From the NCBI GenBank assembly GCA_016432725.1, contig JACJDG010000003.1, positions 4,526,001 through 4,590,000 of the forward strand: a stretch of DNA of 64,000 bases, read 5' to 3'. Made by a program: the position numbers and the translations under genes. Numbering within the stretch: position 1 is the first letter of the stretch; each line of letters starts with the position of its first letter. The notes under the pieces were generated by a model. It made no database searches, was not told where the DNA came from, and worked only from the letters and a program-made list of their open reading frames with translations. This stretch comes from Streptomyces sp. DHE7-1 (GTDB lineage Bacteria > Actinomycetota > Actinomycetes > Streptomycetales > Streptomycetaceae). Shown one piece after another: positions 46,267-55,202 of the stretch.

Positions 46267-46488
46267 GTGGCCAAGAAGCAAGGTGCCATCGAGATCGAGG
46301 GCACTGTCGTCGAGTCTCTGCCGAACGCCATGTTCAAGGTCGAGCTCCAGAACGGCCACCAGGTTCTGGCACACATCAGCGGCAAGATGCGTATGCACTA
46401 CATCCGCATCCTCCCTGACGACCGGGTCGTGGTGGAGCTGTCTCCGTACGACCTGACGCGTGGCCGGATCGTCTACCGGTACAAGTAG
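46267..46488 (+). CDS. infA: Translation initiation factor IF-1
   Basis: The 73-residue OB-fold factor blocks the A site during initiation. KQGAIEIEGTVVESLPNAMF and HISGKMRMHYIRILPDDRV are standard. The start is GTG; an upstream in-frame ATG would add 26 unconserved residues. Confidence 0.98.
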   Translation: MAKKQGAIEIEGTVVESLPNAMFKVELQNGHQVLAHISGKMRMHYIRILPDDRVVVELSPYDLTRGRIVYRYK

Positions 46489-46546
46489 ATCTTGCCCGCG
46501 CTTCGGGCCTCCCGGAGCGATGGCACTGACCCGGAGAACCTCACCA

Positions 46547-46660
46547 ATGAAGGTCAAGCCGAGCGTCAAGAAGATCTGCGACAAGTGCAGGGTGATCCGC
46601 CGTCACGGTCGGGTCATGGTCATCTGCGAGAACCCGCGCCACAAGCAGCGCCAGGGCTGA
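46547..46660 (+). CDS. rpmJ: 50S ribosomal protein L36, zinc-binding
   Basis: The 37-residue protein has the Cys11/Cys14/Cys27/His32 zinc set (KICDKCRVIRRHGRVMVICE, then NPRHKQRQG). The ATG follows infA by 58 bp. Confidence 0.97.
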   Translation: MKVKPSVKKICDKCRVIRRHGRVMVICENPRHKQRQG

Positions 46661-46852
46661 CGCACGACCGATCCCTCTGCATCCATCGCAGGGATTCGCG
46701 CGACGCAAGCTGAATTGTTCATACGCAGAACCCGAGTCCCCCTGGGGCTCGACACCCCCGGTTCGGAGGCCGGGGACCCGGTCCGTACCTGGTACGGCGG
46801 GCTGGGAGCCGGTTCTGCGGAAGACCTCCGAAGATTCACCAGGAGCCATTGA
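46661..46852 (+). promoter_or_regulatory. rpsM leader with several hairpins
   Basis: This 192-bp gap holds ATCCCT...AGGGAT (46671-46695), CGAGTCCCC-CT-GGGGCTCG (46732-46750) and GGTCCGTACC/GGTACGG around 46780-46798. No gene. A structured RNA leader between rpmJ and rpsM would suit control of the alpha operon, where S4 is the repressor in E. coli; here rpsD is absent from the operon. Confidence 0.45.
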
Positions 46853-47233
46853 ATGGCACGCGTTTCCGGTGTTGACATCCCGCGCGAAAAGCGCGTGGAG
46901 GTCGCCCTCACCTACGTGTTCGGCATCGGCCGGACCCTCTCCCAGCAGACGCTGGCCGAGACCGGTATCGACCCGAACACTCGCGTCCGTGACCTGACCG
47001 AAGAGCAGCTGGTCGCGATCCGCGAGTACGTCGACAACAACATCAAGACCGAGGGTGACCTCCGTCGCGAGATCCAGGCCGACATCCGCCGCAAGGTCGA
47101 GATCGGTTGCTACCAGGGTCTCCGTCACCGTCGCGGTCTGCCCGTCCGCGGTCAGCGCACCAGCACGAACGCTCGTACCCGCAAGGGCCCGCGTCGCGCC
47201 ATCGCCGGCAAGAAGAAGCCGGGCAAGAAGTAG
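46853..47233 (+). CDS. rpsM: 30S ribosomal protein S13
   Basis: The 126-residue head protein contacts P-site tRNA. MARVSGVDIPREKRVEVALT and the C-terminal GQRTSTNARTRKGPRRAIAG are standard. Confidence 0.98.
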   Translation: MARVSGVDIPREKRVEVALTYVFGIGRTLSQQTLAETGIDPNTRVRDLTEEQLVAIREYVDNNIKTEGDLRREIQADIRRKVEIGCYQGLRHRRGLPVRGQRTSTNARTRKGPRRAIAGKKKPGKK

Positions 47234-47303
47234 TCCTCAGCGGACAACGCTTCATCAGCGGTCTTCGCTGTAGGACCGACCACCTCCCCGTAGGAGTTTG
47301 TAG

Positions 47304-47708
47304 ATGCCCCCCAAGGGTCGTCAGGGCGCTGCCAAGAAGGTGCGCCGCAAGGAAAAGAAGAACGTCGCTCACGGCCACGCGCACATCAAGAGCACGTTCA
47401 ACAACACGATCGTCTCGATCACGGACCCGTCCGGCAACGTGATCTCCTGGGCCTCCGCCGGCCACGTCGGCTTCAAGGGCTCCCGGAAGTCCACGCCGTT
47501 CGCCGCGCAGATGGCCGCCGAGTCGGCTGCCCGCCGCGCCCAGGAGCACGGCATGCGCAAGGTCGACGTGTTCGTCAAGGGCCCGGGCTCCGGTCGTGAG
47601 ACCGCGATCCGCTCCCTGCAGGCCACGGGCCTCGAGGTCGGCTCCATCCAGGACGTCACCCCGACCCCGCACAACGGCTGCCGCCCGCCGAAGCGCCGCC
47701 GCGTCTGA
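47304..47708 (+). CDS. rpsK: 30S ribosomal protein S11
   Basis: The 134-residue platform protein near the Shine-Dalgarno helix. HIKSTFNNTIVSITDPSGNV, GSRKSTPFAAQMAAE and the basic end PHNGCRPPKRRRV are typical. Confidence 0.98.
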   Translation: MPPKGRQGAAKKVRRKEKKNVAHGHAHIKSTFNNTIVSITDPSGNVISWASAGHVGFKGSRKSTPFAAQMAAESAARRAQEHGMRKVDVFVKGPGSGRETAIRSLQATGLEVGSIQDVTPTPHNGCRPPKRRRV

Positions 47709-47853
47709 GGTCAGGCTGCTTTCAGGGTCCGGGCGGTACTGCTCCGTAAGGGGCGTGCCGCCCGTACCCTTGCAGTACCCGCGTTCTCCACGGGCGCGGT
47801 TTCCGTAGGGCGTCAAATAGCGGGCGTCCACGAATGAAGGATCTGATCCACAC

Positions 47854-48876
47854 ATGCTGATCGCTCAGCGTCCCTCGTTGACCGAAGAGGTCGTCGACGA
47901 ATTCCGCTCCCGGTTCGTGATCGAGCCGCTGGAGCCGGGCTTCGGCTACACCCTCGGCAACTCGCTCCGCCGCACCCTCCTGTCGTCGATCCCCGGTGCC
48001 GCTGTCACCAGCATCCGCATCGACGGCGTCCTGCACGAGTTCACCACCGTGCCGGGCGTCAAGGAGGACGTCACCGACCTGATCCTCAACATCAAGCAGC
48101 TGGTCGTCTCCTCGGAGCACGACGAGCCGGTCGTGATGTACCTGCGCAAGCAGGGCCCGGGTCTGGTCACCGCCGCCGACATCGCGCCCCCGGCCGGTGT
48201 CGAGGTGCACAACCCCGACCTCGTCCTCGCCACGCTCAACGGCAAGGGCAAGCTGGAGATGGAGCTGACCGTCGAGCGCGGTCGCGGCTACGTCTCCGCC
48301 GTGCAGAACAAGCAGGTGGGCCAGGAGATCGGCCGTATCCCGGTCGACTCCATCTACTCGCCGGTGCTCAAGGTCACGTACAAGGTCGAGGCGACCCGTG
48401 TCGAGCAGCGCACCGACTTCGACAAGCTGATCGTCGACGTCGAGACCAAGCAGGCGATGCGTCCCCGCGACGCCATGGCCTCCGCCGGCAAGACCCTGGT
48501 CGAGCTGTTCGGTCTCGCCCGCGAGCTGAACATCGACGCCGAGGGCATCGACATGGGCCCGTCCCCGACGGACGCCGCCCTGGCCGCCGACCTGGCCCTG
48601 CCGATCGAGGAGCTCGAGCTCACCGTCCGGTCGTACAACTGCCTCAAGCGCGAGGGCATCCACTCCGTGGGTGAGCTCGTCGCCCGCTCCGAGGCGGACC
48701 TGCTGGACATCCGCAACTTCGGTGCGAAGTCCATCGACGAGGTCAAGGCGAAGCTGGCCGGCATGGGCCTGGCCCTCAAGGACAGCCCGCCCGGATTCGA
48801 CCCGACCGCCGCCGCCGACGCCTTCGGCGCCGACGACGACGCGGACGCGGGTTTCGTGGAGACCGAGCAGTACTGA
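47854..48876 (+). CDS. rpoA: DNA-directed RNA polymerase subunit alpha
   Basis: The 340-residue subunit has an N-terminal assembly domain (GFGYTLGNSLRRTLLSSIPG at about 32-51) and a C-terminal domain (LTVRSYNCLKREGIHSVGEL; RNFGAKSIDEVKAKLAGMGL). The acidic tail is typical of Streptomyces. rpsD is not between rpsK and rpoA, as in other Streptomyces. Confidence 0.99.
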   Translation: MLIAQRPSLTEEVVDEFRSRFVIEPLEPGFGYTLGNSLRRTLLSSIPGAAVTSIRIDGVLHEFTTVPGVKEDVTDLILNIKQLVVSSEHDEPVVMYLRKQGPGLVTAADIAPPAGVEVHNPDLVLATLNGKGKLEMELTVERGRGYVSAVQNKQVGQEIGRIPVDSIYSPVLKVTYKVEATRVEQRTDFDKLIVDVETKQAMRPRDAMASAGKTLVELFGLARELNIDAEGIDMGPSPTDAALAADLALPIEELELTVRSYNCLKREGIHSVGELVARSEADLLDIRNFGAKSIDEVKAKLAGMGLALKDSPPGFDPTAAADAFGADDDADAGFVETEQY

Positions 48877-48887
48877 CCGGTCTCACC

Positions 48888-48912
48888 TCCGGGGTCCCGC
48901 GGGACCCCCGGA
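48888..48912 (+). terminator. Hairpin between rpoA and rplQ
   Basis: TCCGGGGTCCC (48888-48898) pairs with GGGACCCCCGGA (48901-48912, one bulged C) around a 2-nt loop. No T tract; it may be only a partial stop, since rplQ follows within 80 bp. Confidence 0.4.
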
Positions 48913-48990
48913 TCTCCGACAGACGACCGTCTGCTCGGATACTGACCCCGGTACCTGACACGGCCGGGGCAGACACACAGGAGAAGAACA

Positions 48991-49470
48991 ATGCCGAAGC
49001 CCACCAAGGGTGCCCGTCTGGGCGGCAGCGCCGCGCACGAGAAGCTGCTCCTCGCGAACCTCGCGAAGGCGCTCTTCGAGCACGGCCGTATCACCACCAC
49101 CGAGGCGAAGGCCCGCCGCCTGCGCCCGTACGCCGAGCGTCTGGTCACCAAGGCGAAGAAGGGCGACCTTCACAACCGCCGTCAGGTGCTCCAGGTGATC
49201 ACGGACAAGAGCATCGTCCACACGCTCTTCACCGAGATCGGCCCGCGCTACGAGAACCGTCCGGGTGGCTACACCCGCATCACCAAGATCGGTAACCGCC
49301 GTGGCGACAACGCGCCCATGGCCGTCATCGAGCTGGTCGAGGCGCTGACGGTGCAGCAGAACGCCGTGGGTGAGGCCGAGGCCGCCACCAAGCGTGCGGT
49401 CAAGGAGTCGGACGAGGCCAAGGCGCAGGAGACCACCGAGGCTCCCGCCGAGGAGTCGAAGGACGCCTGA
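48991..49470 (+). CDS. rplQ: 50S ribosomal protein L17
   Basis: The 159-residue tunnel-exit protein. MPKPTKGARLGGSAAHEKLL and FTEIGPRYENRPGGYTRITK are standard. The last 40 residues are an acidic Ala/Glu/Lys tail not present in E. coli L17. Confidence 0.98.
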   Translation: MPKPTKGARLGGSAAHEKLLLANLAKALFEHGRITTTEAKARRLRPYAERLVTKAKKGDLHNRRQVLQVITDKSIVHTLFTEIGPRYENRPGGYTRITKIGNRRGDNAPMAVIELVEALTVQQNAVGEAEAATKRAVKESDEAKAQETTEAPAEESKDA

Positions 49471-49488
49471 GGCTCTGCCTGACGCGGG

Positions 49489-49530
49489 AAGCGGGTTCGC
49501 CCTCCGGGGCGGGCCCGCTTTCACGTTTTT
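49489..49530 (+). terminator. Terminator after rplQ
   Basis: 14-bp stem AAGCGGGTTCGCCC / GGGCGGGCCCGCTT (two G-T pairs), loop TCCG and a TCACGTTTTT tail. A classical intrinsic terminator closing the long ribosomal block. Confidence 0.9.
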
Positions 49531-49561
49531 CGACCGAGCACAGCCTTGAGAGGATCCCTGT

Positions 49562-50416
49562 GTGAGTGACGAAGTACAGCCCGGACACGTACGCATCCGG
49601 CTCGACCTCTCCTACGACGGAACCGGCTTCCACGGCTGGGCCAAGCAGGCCGGCGGCAGGCGGACCGTGCAGGGGGAGATCGAGGACGCCCTGCGGACCG
49701 TGACCCGGTCCAAGGAGACGTACGAACTGACGGTGGCCGGGCGGACGGACGCCGGGGTGCACGCCCGCGGCCAGGTCGCGCACGTCGACCTGCCCGCCGA
49801 ACTGTGGGCCGAGCACCGCGAGAAGCTGCTGAAGCGGCTGGCCGGACGGCTGTCCAAGGACGTCCGGGTGTGGCGGCTCAGCGAGGCCCCCGCCGGTTTC
49901 AACGCCCGCTTCTCGGCCGTCTGGCGGCGCTACGCCTATCGCGTCACCGACAACCCCGGGGGAGTCGACCCCCTGCTGCGGGGCCACGTCCTGTGGCACG
50001 ACTGGCCCCTCGACGTGGACGCCATGAACGAGGCCGCGCGGGCGCTCGTCGGCGAGCACGACTTCGCCGCCTACTGCAAGCGGCGCGAGGGCGCGACCAC
50101 CATCCGCACCCTCCAGGAGCTGAGCCTGGTGCGCGGCGGGGACGGGGTCGTCACGGCCACGGTCCGCGCCGACGCGTTCTGCCACAACATGGTGCGCTCG
50201 CTGATCGGCGCGCTGCTGTTCGTGGGGGACGGGCACCGCGGGCCGGAGTGGCCCGGGAAGGTGCTGGCCGCCGGCGTGCGGGACAGCGCGGTGCACGTGG
50301 TGCGGCCGCACGGGCTGACCCTGGAGGAGGTCGGCTATCCCGCCGACGAGCTGCTGGCCGCCCGGAACAAGGAGGCCCGGAACAAGCGGTCGCTTCCGTC
50401 GGCGGGGTGCTGCTGA
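49562..50416 (+). CDS. truA: tRNA pseudouridine(38-40) synthase
   Basis: The 284-residue enzyme isomerises uridines 38-40 in the tRNA anticodon stem-loop. RIRLDLSYDGTGFHGWAKQA begins it, and the catalytic Asp is in GRTDAGVHARGQ at about 60-71. RRYAYRV and DAFCHNMVRSLIGALL follow. GTG start. Its stop is 1 bp from the end of the converging gene. Confidence 0.97.
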   Translation: MSDEVQPGHVRIRLDLSYDGTGFHGWAKQAGGRRTVQGEIEDALRTVTRSKETYELTVAGRTDAGVHARGQVAHVDLPAELWAEHREKLLKRLAGRLSKDVRVWRLSEAPAGFNARFSAVWRRYAYRVTDNPGGVDPLLRGHVLWHDWPLDVDAMNEAARALVGEHDFAAYCKRREGATTIRTLQELSLVRGGDGVVTATVRADAFCHNMVRSLIGALLFVGDGHRGPEWPGKVLAAGVRDSAVHVVRPHGLTLEEVGYPADELLAARNKEARNKRSLPSAGCC

Positions 50417-50417
50417 G

Positions 50418-51299
50418 CTACCGGTTCGCCGCCGCGGAGGCCTGTGCCTGACCGCGGCGGTGGATCTGGTTGACGGTGAACTGGGCCAGGTCGTCGCCGG
50501 TGCGGAACACCTTGGTGTCCTTGGTGGTGACGTTCTTGCCGCCGGTGAAGCCGCTGATCGTGAAGTAGGCGTAGCGGCCGTAGGCATTCGTGGTCGTCCG
50601 GCAGATCGCGGAGTCGCAGAAACTCTTGATGCCCTTGCCGGCCAGGGCGTTCACCAGGCTCTTCTTGCTGCCCGCCTGGGTCTTGACCTTCGTGGCCTGC
50701 GCCTCGTCGTCGAAGACCGCGACACCGACCGTGACGGCGATGTCGCCGTTGACGTAGCTCACCCGCATCAGCCGGGTGCAGCCGTTCGCGTCGAGGATCT
50801 TCGGCAGGTTGCCGCCGGTGGCGGAGGCGCAGTTCCCGGTGTCGGCGGTGGCGCCCTTCTTGTACACCGTCTCGCCCATGGTGAGCCGGGTGCCGGGGAA
50901 GAGCGTCTCCGGGCTCAGCGGGGCGGTGTCCTTCTTGGCGTTGGCTATGAAGTCCTTCGGGTCCAGCGGCGGCGGGGCGCTGGTGGGCGCGAAGGACGGT
51001 GCCGTGGCCGAGCCGCTGGGCAGGGAGGCGCTGGCGGGCAGCTTCGTGGGCCTGCCCGAGGCGTCGTTGTCCCCGTTCGCCGAGACCACGGCCATGGCGA
51101 CGGCCGTGCCGACGCCGATCGTGGCCAGCGCGCCGCCGCCGATGAACAGCAGCCGTCGACGCTTGTTCCGCGTCTCGGAGGCCTCGGCGAGCGCTGCCCA
51201 GTCGGGGGTGCCGTCGTCACCGCCGCTGGTCCAGGGCTGCTGGGAATTAGGTTTCCAGGGATCCCACTGAGACTGGGGTCCCCCCTGCCCGTAACTCAT
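50418..51299 (-). CDS. Single-pass membrane protein of unknown function
   Basis: Not recognised as a named family. The 293-residue protein has a cytoplasmic, Gln/Pro/Trp-rich N terminus (MSYGQGGPQSQWDPWKP) and one transmembrane helix at about residues 46-68 after NKRRR. A Pro/Ser/Ala linker and an outer domain with four Cys follow (NCASATGG, ANGCTRLM, FCDSAICR). On the minus strand a -10-like TAAGAT (51312-51307) lies exactly 7 nt before ATG 51299, so a leaderless mRNA starting there is likely. An ATG at 51308 overlaps this -10 and is less likely. It converges with truA. Confidence 0.7.
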   Translation of the reverse strand: MSYGQGGPQSQWDPWKPNSQQPWTSGGDDGTPDWAALAEASETRNKRRRLLFIGGGALATIGVGTAVAMAVVSANGDNDASGRPTKLPASASLPSGSATAPSFAPTSAPPPLDPKDFIANAKKDTAPLSPETLFPGTRLTMGETVYKKGATADTGNCASATGGNLPKILDANGCTRLMRVSYVNGDIAVTVGVAVFDDEAQATKVKTQAGSKKSLVNALAGKGIKSFCDSAICRTTTNAYGRYAYFTISGFTGGKNVTTKDTKVFRTGDDLAQFTVNQIHRRGQAQASAAANR

Positions 51300-51379
51300 G
51301 GGGCGCATCTTAGACGGGGGCGGGCGATACTGGAGCGCGAGCGTCGGCATGCGACCTTTGTCCGTCGGCATGCCTCGTT

Positions 51380-51408
51380 TTGACCCGTCCGGGGCGTACA
51401 GGTAATCT
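51380..51408 (+). promoter_or_regulatory. rplM-rpsI promoter
   Basis: TTGACC (51380-51385) and TAATCT (51403-51408) are 17 bp apart. Same hexamers as the rpsJ promoter candidate. The predicted leader is about 170 nt. Confidence 0.75.
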
Positions 51409-51585
51409 GCTTCCTCGTTGTGTATTGGCTTGCTCATTCTCACGGGACGGGCCCTTACACCGGTCCACCAAACCGATGACCAGCAACCCCACGTACGCGG
51501 TATGCGTCGCCGCAGTGGCCCAGGCTGTCGTGATCGTTTCGGTGACCTGTTCAGGACCATTCACTCGAAGCGAAGGCTACGAACC

Positions 51586-52028
51586 GTGCGTACGTACAGC
51601 CCCAAGCCCGGCGATGTGACGCGCCAGTGGCACGTCATCGACGCTCAGGACGTTGTTCTGGGCCGTCTCGCCACCACCGCAGCGACCCTCCTCCGGGCAA
51701 GCACAAGCCGATCTACGCGCCGCACGTCGACGCTGGTGACTTCGTCATCATCATCAACGCCGACAAGGTGCACCTGTCGGGCAACAAGCGGACCCAGAAG
51801 ATGGCGTACCGCCACTCCGGCTACCCGGGTGGTCTGCGCTCCGTCCGCTACGACGAGCTGCTGGACAAGAACCCGGAGAAGGCCATCGAGAAGGCCGTCA
51901 AGGGCATGCTCCCCAAGAACTCCCTGGGCCGTCAGATGCTCTCGAAGCTGAAGGTCTACAAGGGTGACCAGCACCCCCACGCTGCCCAGCAGCCGGTGCC
52001 GTTCGAGATCACCCAGGTCGCGCAGTAG
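51586..52028 (+). CDS. rplM: 50S ribosomal protein L13, frame broken once
   Basis: The reconstructed product has 147 residues, the normal length. Early-assembly protein. RQWHVIDAQDVVLGRLATTA, then GKHKPIYAPHVDAGDFVIII and AVKGMLPKNSLGRQMLSKLK are typical. GTG start. One G is missing in the run at 51695-51697 (expected LLRGKHKP). rpsI follows after 43 bp. Confidence 0.96.
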
Positions 52029-52071
52029 TTCCGGCCACCCCCTAAGACTGACAGAGAATCTGAGGAGAATC

Positions 52072-52584
52072 GTGGCCGAGACCACTGCCGAGCAGCCGCT
52101 CGAAGAGCTTGACATCGACAGCTACACCACCGAGTCCGAGGTCCCCGTCGAGGGTGAGTACACCTCGGAGTCCATGGCGTCCCGCTTCGGCGAGCCCCAG
52201 CCGGCCGCCGGCCTGGGCCGTCGCAAGAACGCCATCGCCCGCGTCCGGATCGTCCCGGGCACCGGCAAGTGGAAGATCAACGGTCGCACCCTCGAGGACT
52301 ACTTCCCGAACAAGGTGCACCAGCAGGAAGTCAACGAGCCCTTCAAGGTGCTCGAGCTCGAGGGCCGTTACGACGTCATCGCCCGTATCGCGGGTGGCGG
52401 CGTCTCCGGTCAGGCCGGTGCGCTCCGTCTCGGTGTCGCCCGTGCGCTGAACGAGGCCGACGTCGACAACAACCGCGGCCCGCTCAAGAAGGCCGGCTTC
52501 CTCAAGCGCGACGACCGTGCGGTCGAGCGCAAGAAGGCCGGTCTGAAGAAGGCCCGCAAGGCCCCGCAGTACAGCAAGCGCTAA
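52072..52584 (+). CDS. rpsI: 30S ribosomal protein S9
   Basis: The 170-residue protein's C-terminal tail reaches P-site tRNA (KAPQYSKR end). The S9 core starts at GLGRRKNAIARVRIVPGTGK; residues 1-42 are an acidic extension (ETTAEQPLEELDIDSY). GTG start with a TGAGGAGA site. Confidence 0.97.
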   Translation: MAETTAEQPLEELDIDSYTTESEVPVEGEYTSESMASRFGEPQPAAGLGRRKNAIARVRIVPGTGKWKINGRTLEDYFPNKVHQQEVNEPFKVLELEGRYDVIARIAGGGVSGQAGALRLGVARALNEADVDNNRGPLKKAGFLKRDDRAVERKKAGLKKARKAPQYSKR

Positions 52585-52606
52585 TCACAGCTGCCTGCTC
52601 GTACTC

Positions 52607-52652
52607 CGAACGCCCCGGCGGCACGCCTCTGTGCCGCCGGGGCGTTCGTTTA
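52607..52652 (+). terminator. Terminator after rpsI
   Basis: Perfect 18-bp stem CGAACGCCCCGGCGGCAC / GTGCCGCCGGGGCGTTCG with a 6-nt loop and a TTTAT tail. Confidence 0.88.
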
Positions 52653-52762
52653 TCCCCGCCCAAGGGCGTATAACGACACAAGACGCTCAGAGGCTTGTGT
52701 GACCGGATGTCGTGGCGTCTGCCATGATTCCCGGCAGCATGGACGCTTCCTCAGGAGGACAA

Positions 52763-54120
52763 GTGGGACGACTCTTCGGTACGGACGGCGTGCGCGGTGT
52801 CGCCAACGCGGACCTGACCGCCGAGATGGCGCTCGGCCTGTCCGTGGCGGCGGCGCACGTGCTGGCCGAGGCGGGCACCTTCGAGGGCCACCGGCCGACG
52901 GCCGTGGTCGGACGGGACCCGCGCGCGTCCGGGGAGTTCCTGGAGGCCGCCGTGGTCGCGGGCCTGGCCAGCGCGGGTGTGGACGTCCTGCGGGTCGGCG
53001 TGCTGCCGACGCCGGCGGTGGCGTTCCTGACCGGCGCGCTCGGCGCCGACCTCGGCGTGATGCTCTCCGCCAGCCACAACGCCATGCCGGACAACGGCAT
53101 CAAGTTCTTCGCCCGCGGCGGCCACAAGCTGGCCGACGAGCTCGAGGACCGCATCGAGTCGGTGTACGAGTCCCACCGCCACGGCGAGCCCTGGGAGCGG
53201 CCCACCGGTGCCGGGGTCGGGCGGGCGCGTCCGTACGACGAGGGCTTCGAGAAGTACGTCGGCCACCTCCTCGGCGCGCTGCCGAACCGCCTCGACGGCC
53301 TGAAGGTCGTCCTGGACGAGGCCCACGGCGCGGCCTCGGGGGTCTCGCCGGAGGTGTTCTCGCGCGCCGGTGCCCAGATCGTCACGATCGGCGCCGAGCC
53401 GGACGGGCTCAACATCAACGACGGCTGCGGCTCCACCCACCTGGAGAAGCTGAAGGCGGCCGTCGTCGAGCAGGGCGCCGACCTCGGCATCGCGCACGAC
53501 GGTGACGCCGACCGCTGCCTCGCCGTGGACCACACCGGCGAGGAGGTCGACGGCGACCAGATCCTCGCCGTGCTCGCGCTGGCCATGCGGGAGCGTTCCG
53601 AGCTGCGTTCCGACACCGTCGTCGCGACGGTCATGTCGAACCTGGGCTTCAAGCTGGCGATGGAGCGGGAGGGCATCCACCTCGTGCAGACCGCCGTCGG
53701 CGACCGGTACGTGCTGGAGGAGATGAAGGAGAAGGGCTACGCCCTCGGCGGCGAGCAGTCCGGACACGTCATCATCCTCGACCACGCGACGACCGGCGAC
53801 GGCACGCTGACCGGGCTGCTGCTGGCTGCGCGGGTCGCGCAGACCGGTCGCACGCTGCGGGAGCTGGCCTCGGTGATGGAGCGCCTGCCGCAGGTCCTGA
53901 TCAACGTCCCGGACGTGGACAAGTCCCGGGTGCGGACCTCGGCCGACCTGGCCGCCGCCGTGGCCGAGGCGGAGCGCGAGCTGGGCGAGACCGGCCGCGT
54001 GCTGCTGCGTTCCTCGGGACCGAGCCGCTGGTGCGGGTGATGGTCGAGGCGGCCGACATCGACCAGGCACGGTCCGTCGCCGGACGCCTCGCCGACGCGG
54101 TGAAGTCGGCCCTCGGCTAG
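52763..54120 (+). CDS. glmM: Phosphoglucosamine mutase, frame broken once
   Basis: The reconstructed product has 452 residues. It converts glucosamine-6-P to glucosamine-1-P for UDP-GlcNAc. RLFGTDGVRGVAN opens it. The catalytic phosphoserine loop is MLSASHNAMPDNGIKFF at about 99-115, the metal loop is DGDADRC and the phosphate-binding end is SSGTEPLVRVM after correction. One G is missing in the run at 54016-54018; the restored frame ends at TAG 54118-54120. GTG 52763 has an AGGAGGAC site. glmS nearby supplies its substrate. Confidence 0.95.
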
Positions 54121-54140
54121 GGGAGACGCCCCCTGGGGCC
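54117..54140 (+). repeat. Inverted repeat arm with glmM stop and hairpin
   Basis: CTAGGGGAGACGCCCCCTGGGGCC begins in the glmM stop codon, and its reverse complement (with one extra C) lies at 55178-55202 after coaA. The arm itself can fold as GGGG-AGACG-CCCC. Probably the same terminator type used by two genes facing each other. Confidence 0.65.
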
Positions 54141-54170
54141 CGTCGTCCGGATCGGGCCGAAGGGAAAGCC

Positions 54171-55118
54171 CTAGACCTGTTCCACGTTCGGCCGCTGCTG
54201 CCGCTGCCTGGCCCAGAACCACTTCTGGGTCAGCAGCGTCAGGATGCCGGCCAGGACGATGCCCAGCAGGTTCAGCAGGAGCTGGTTCGTGGAGCCGACC
54301 GTCTGGCCGGTGTCGCCGTAGGCGAGGGCCACGGCCGCGTTGGCGGCGGCCGGCACGGTCGTCACCGAGATGGCCACGCCGACCAGCGCGCCCGACTTGG
54401 CTGAGGTCAGGGACAGGGTGCCCGCGATCCCGGCCAGCACCGCCACGACGAACGAGAACGCGTCCGGGGCGTAGACGAACGCCGTGTTGGGGCGCTCACC
54501 CTCCAGCTGGGACCGGTGGAAGAGCCCGATGGCGTCCATGAACAGGCTGAAGCCGACCGTCACCGCCATGGCCGCCGCGAAGCCCACGAGCAGCGCGGTC
54601 ACCGAGCGCAGGGCCAGGCGCGGGCGGCGCTGCACCAGGGCCGTGCAGATGCCGGCCAGCGGGCCGAACTCCGGGCCGACCGCCATCGCGCCCACGATCA
54701 GGACCGCGTTGTCCAGCACCACACCGCAGGCCGCGATCATGGTGGCCAGGGTGAGGAAGGCGACGTAGGTGACCGACAGGGTCGACTCCTCGTGCGTCGC
54801 CTCCGTCAGGTGCTCCCACAGCACCGCGTCCGCGGCCTCGCCGGGCGCCTCGTCCTCGGCCCGGTCGGCCCGGCGGGACAGCGACAGGTCGATGTCCTCG
54901 ACCGCGATGGAACCCGTCGTCTCCAGGTCCAACCGCTGCAGGGCGGTGAGGAGTTCGTCGCCCGCCTCGCGTGCCACGTCGCACAGGACGACGTCCCCGG
55001 CGGGGTCGCGGGCGGCCCCCGGCAGTACGACGAGGTGAGCCGTGCCGACCGTCGTCCCGATCAGCCGCACCACCTCGTCCGTCTTCTCGGCCGGGGTGAT
55101 CAGGCGCAGATGCAGCAT
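54171..55118 (-). CDS. DUF389 family integral membrane protein
   Basis: The 315-residue protein has a soluble N-terminal region (1-105, MLHLRLITPAEKTDEVVRLI onwards) resembling an ACT-like fold. About six transmembrane helices follow, with the DUF389 motifs VLDNAVLIVGAMAVGPEFGP near 143-162 and SLTSAKSGALVGVAISVTTV near 243-262. Function unknown. It lies between the converging ends of glmM and the coaA gene, bracketed by the inverted repeat. Confidence 0.85.
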   Translation of the reverse strand: MLHLRLITPAEKTDEVVRLIGTTVGTAHLVVLPGAARDPAGDVVLCDVAREAGDELLTALQRLDLETTGSIAVEDIDLSLSRRADRAEDEAPGEAADAVLWEHLTEATHEESTLSVTYVAFLTLATMIAACGVVLDNAVLIVGAMAVGPEFGPLAGICTALVQRRPRLALRSVTALLVGFAAAMAVTVGFSLFMDAIGLFHRSQLEGERPNTAFVYAPDAFSFVVAVLAGIAGTLSLTSAKSGALVGVAISVTTVPAAANAAVALAYGDTGQTVGSTNQLLLNLLGIVLAGILTLLTQKWFWARQRQQRPNVEQV

Positions 55119-55177
55119 GGCGCCTTTCTAACAGGCTTCCATGGGCACGTCACACCTGGGGCGCGTCCGGCCGGACC

Positions 55178-55202
55178 GGCCCCAGGGGGCGTCTCCCCCT
55201 AG
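55178..55202 (-). repeat. Inverted repeat arm with coaA stop and hairpin
   Basis: Read on the minus strand it is CTAGGGGGAGACGCCCCCTGGGGCC-like, starting in the coaA stop. Same sequence as after glmM except for one extra base in the G run. Acts probably as the coaA terminator. Confidence 0.65.
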
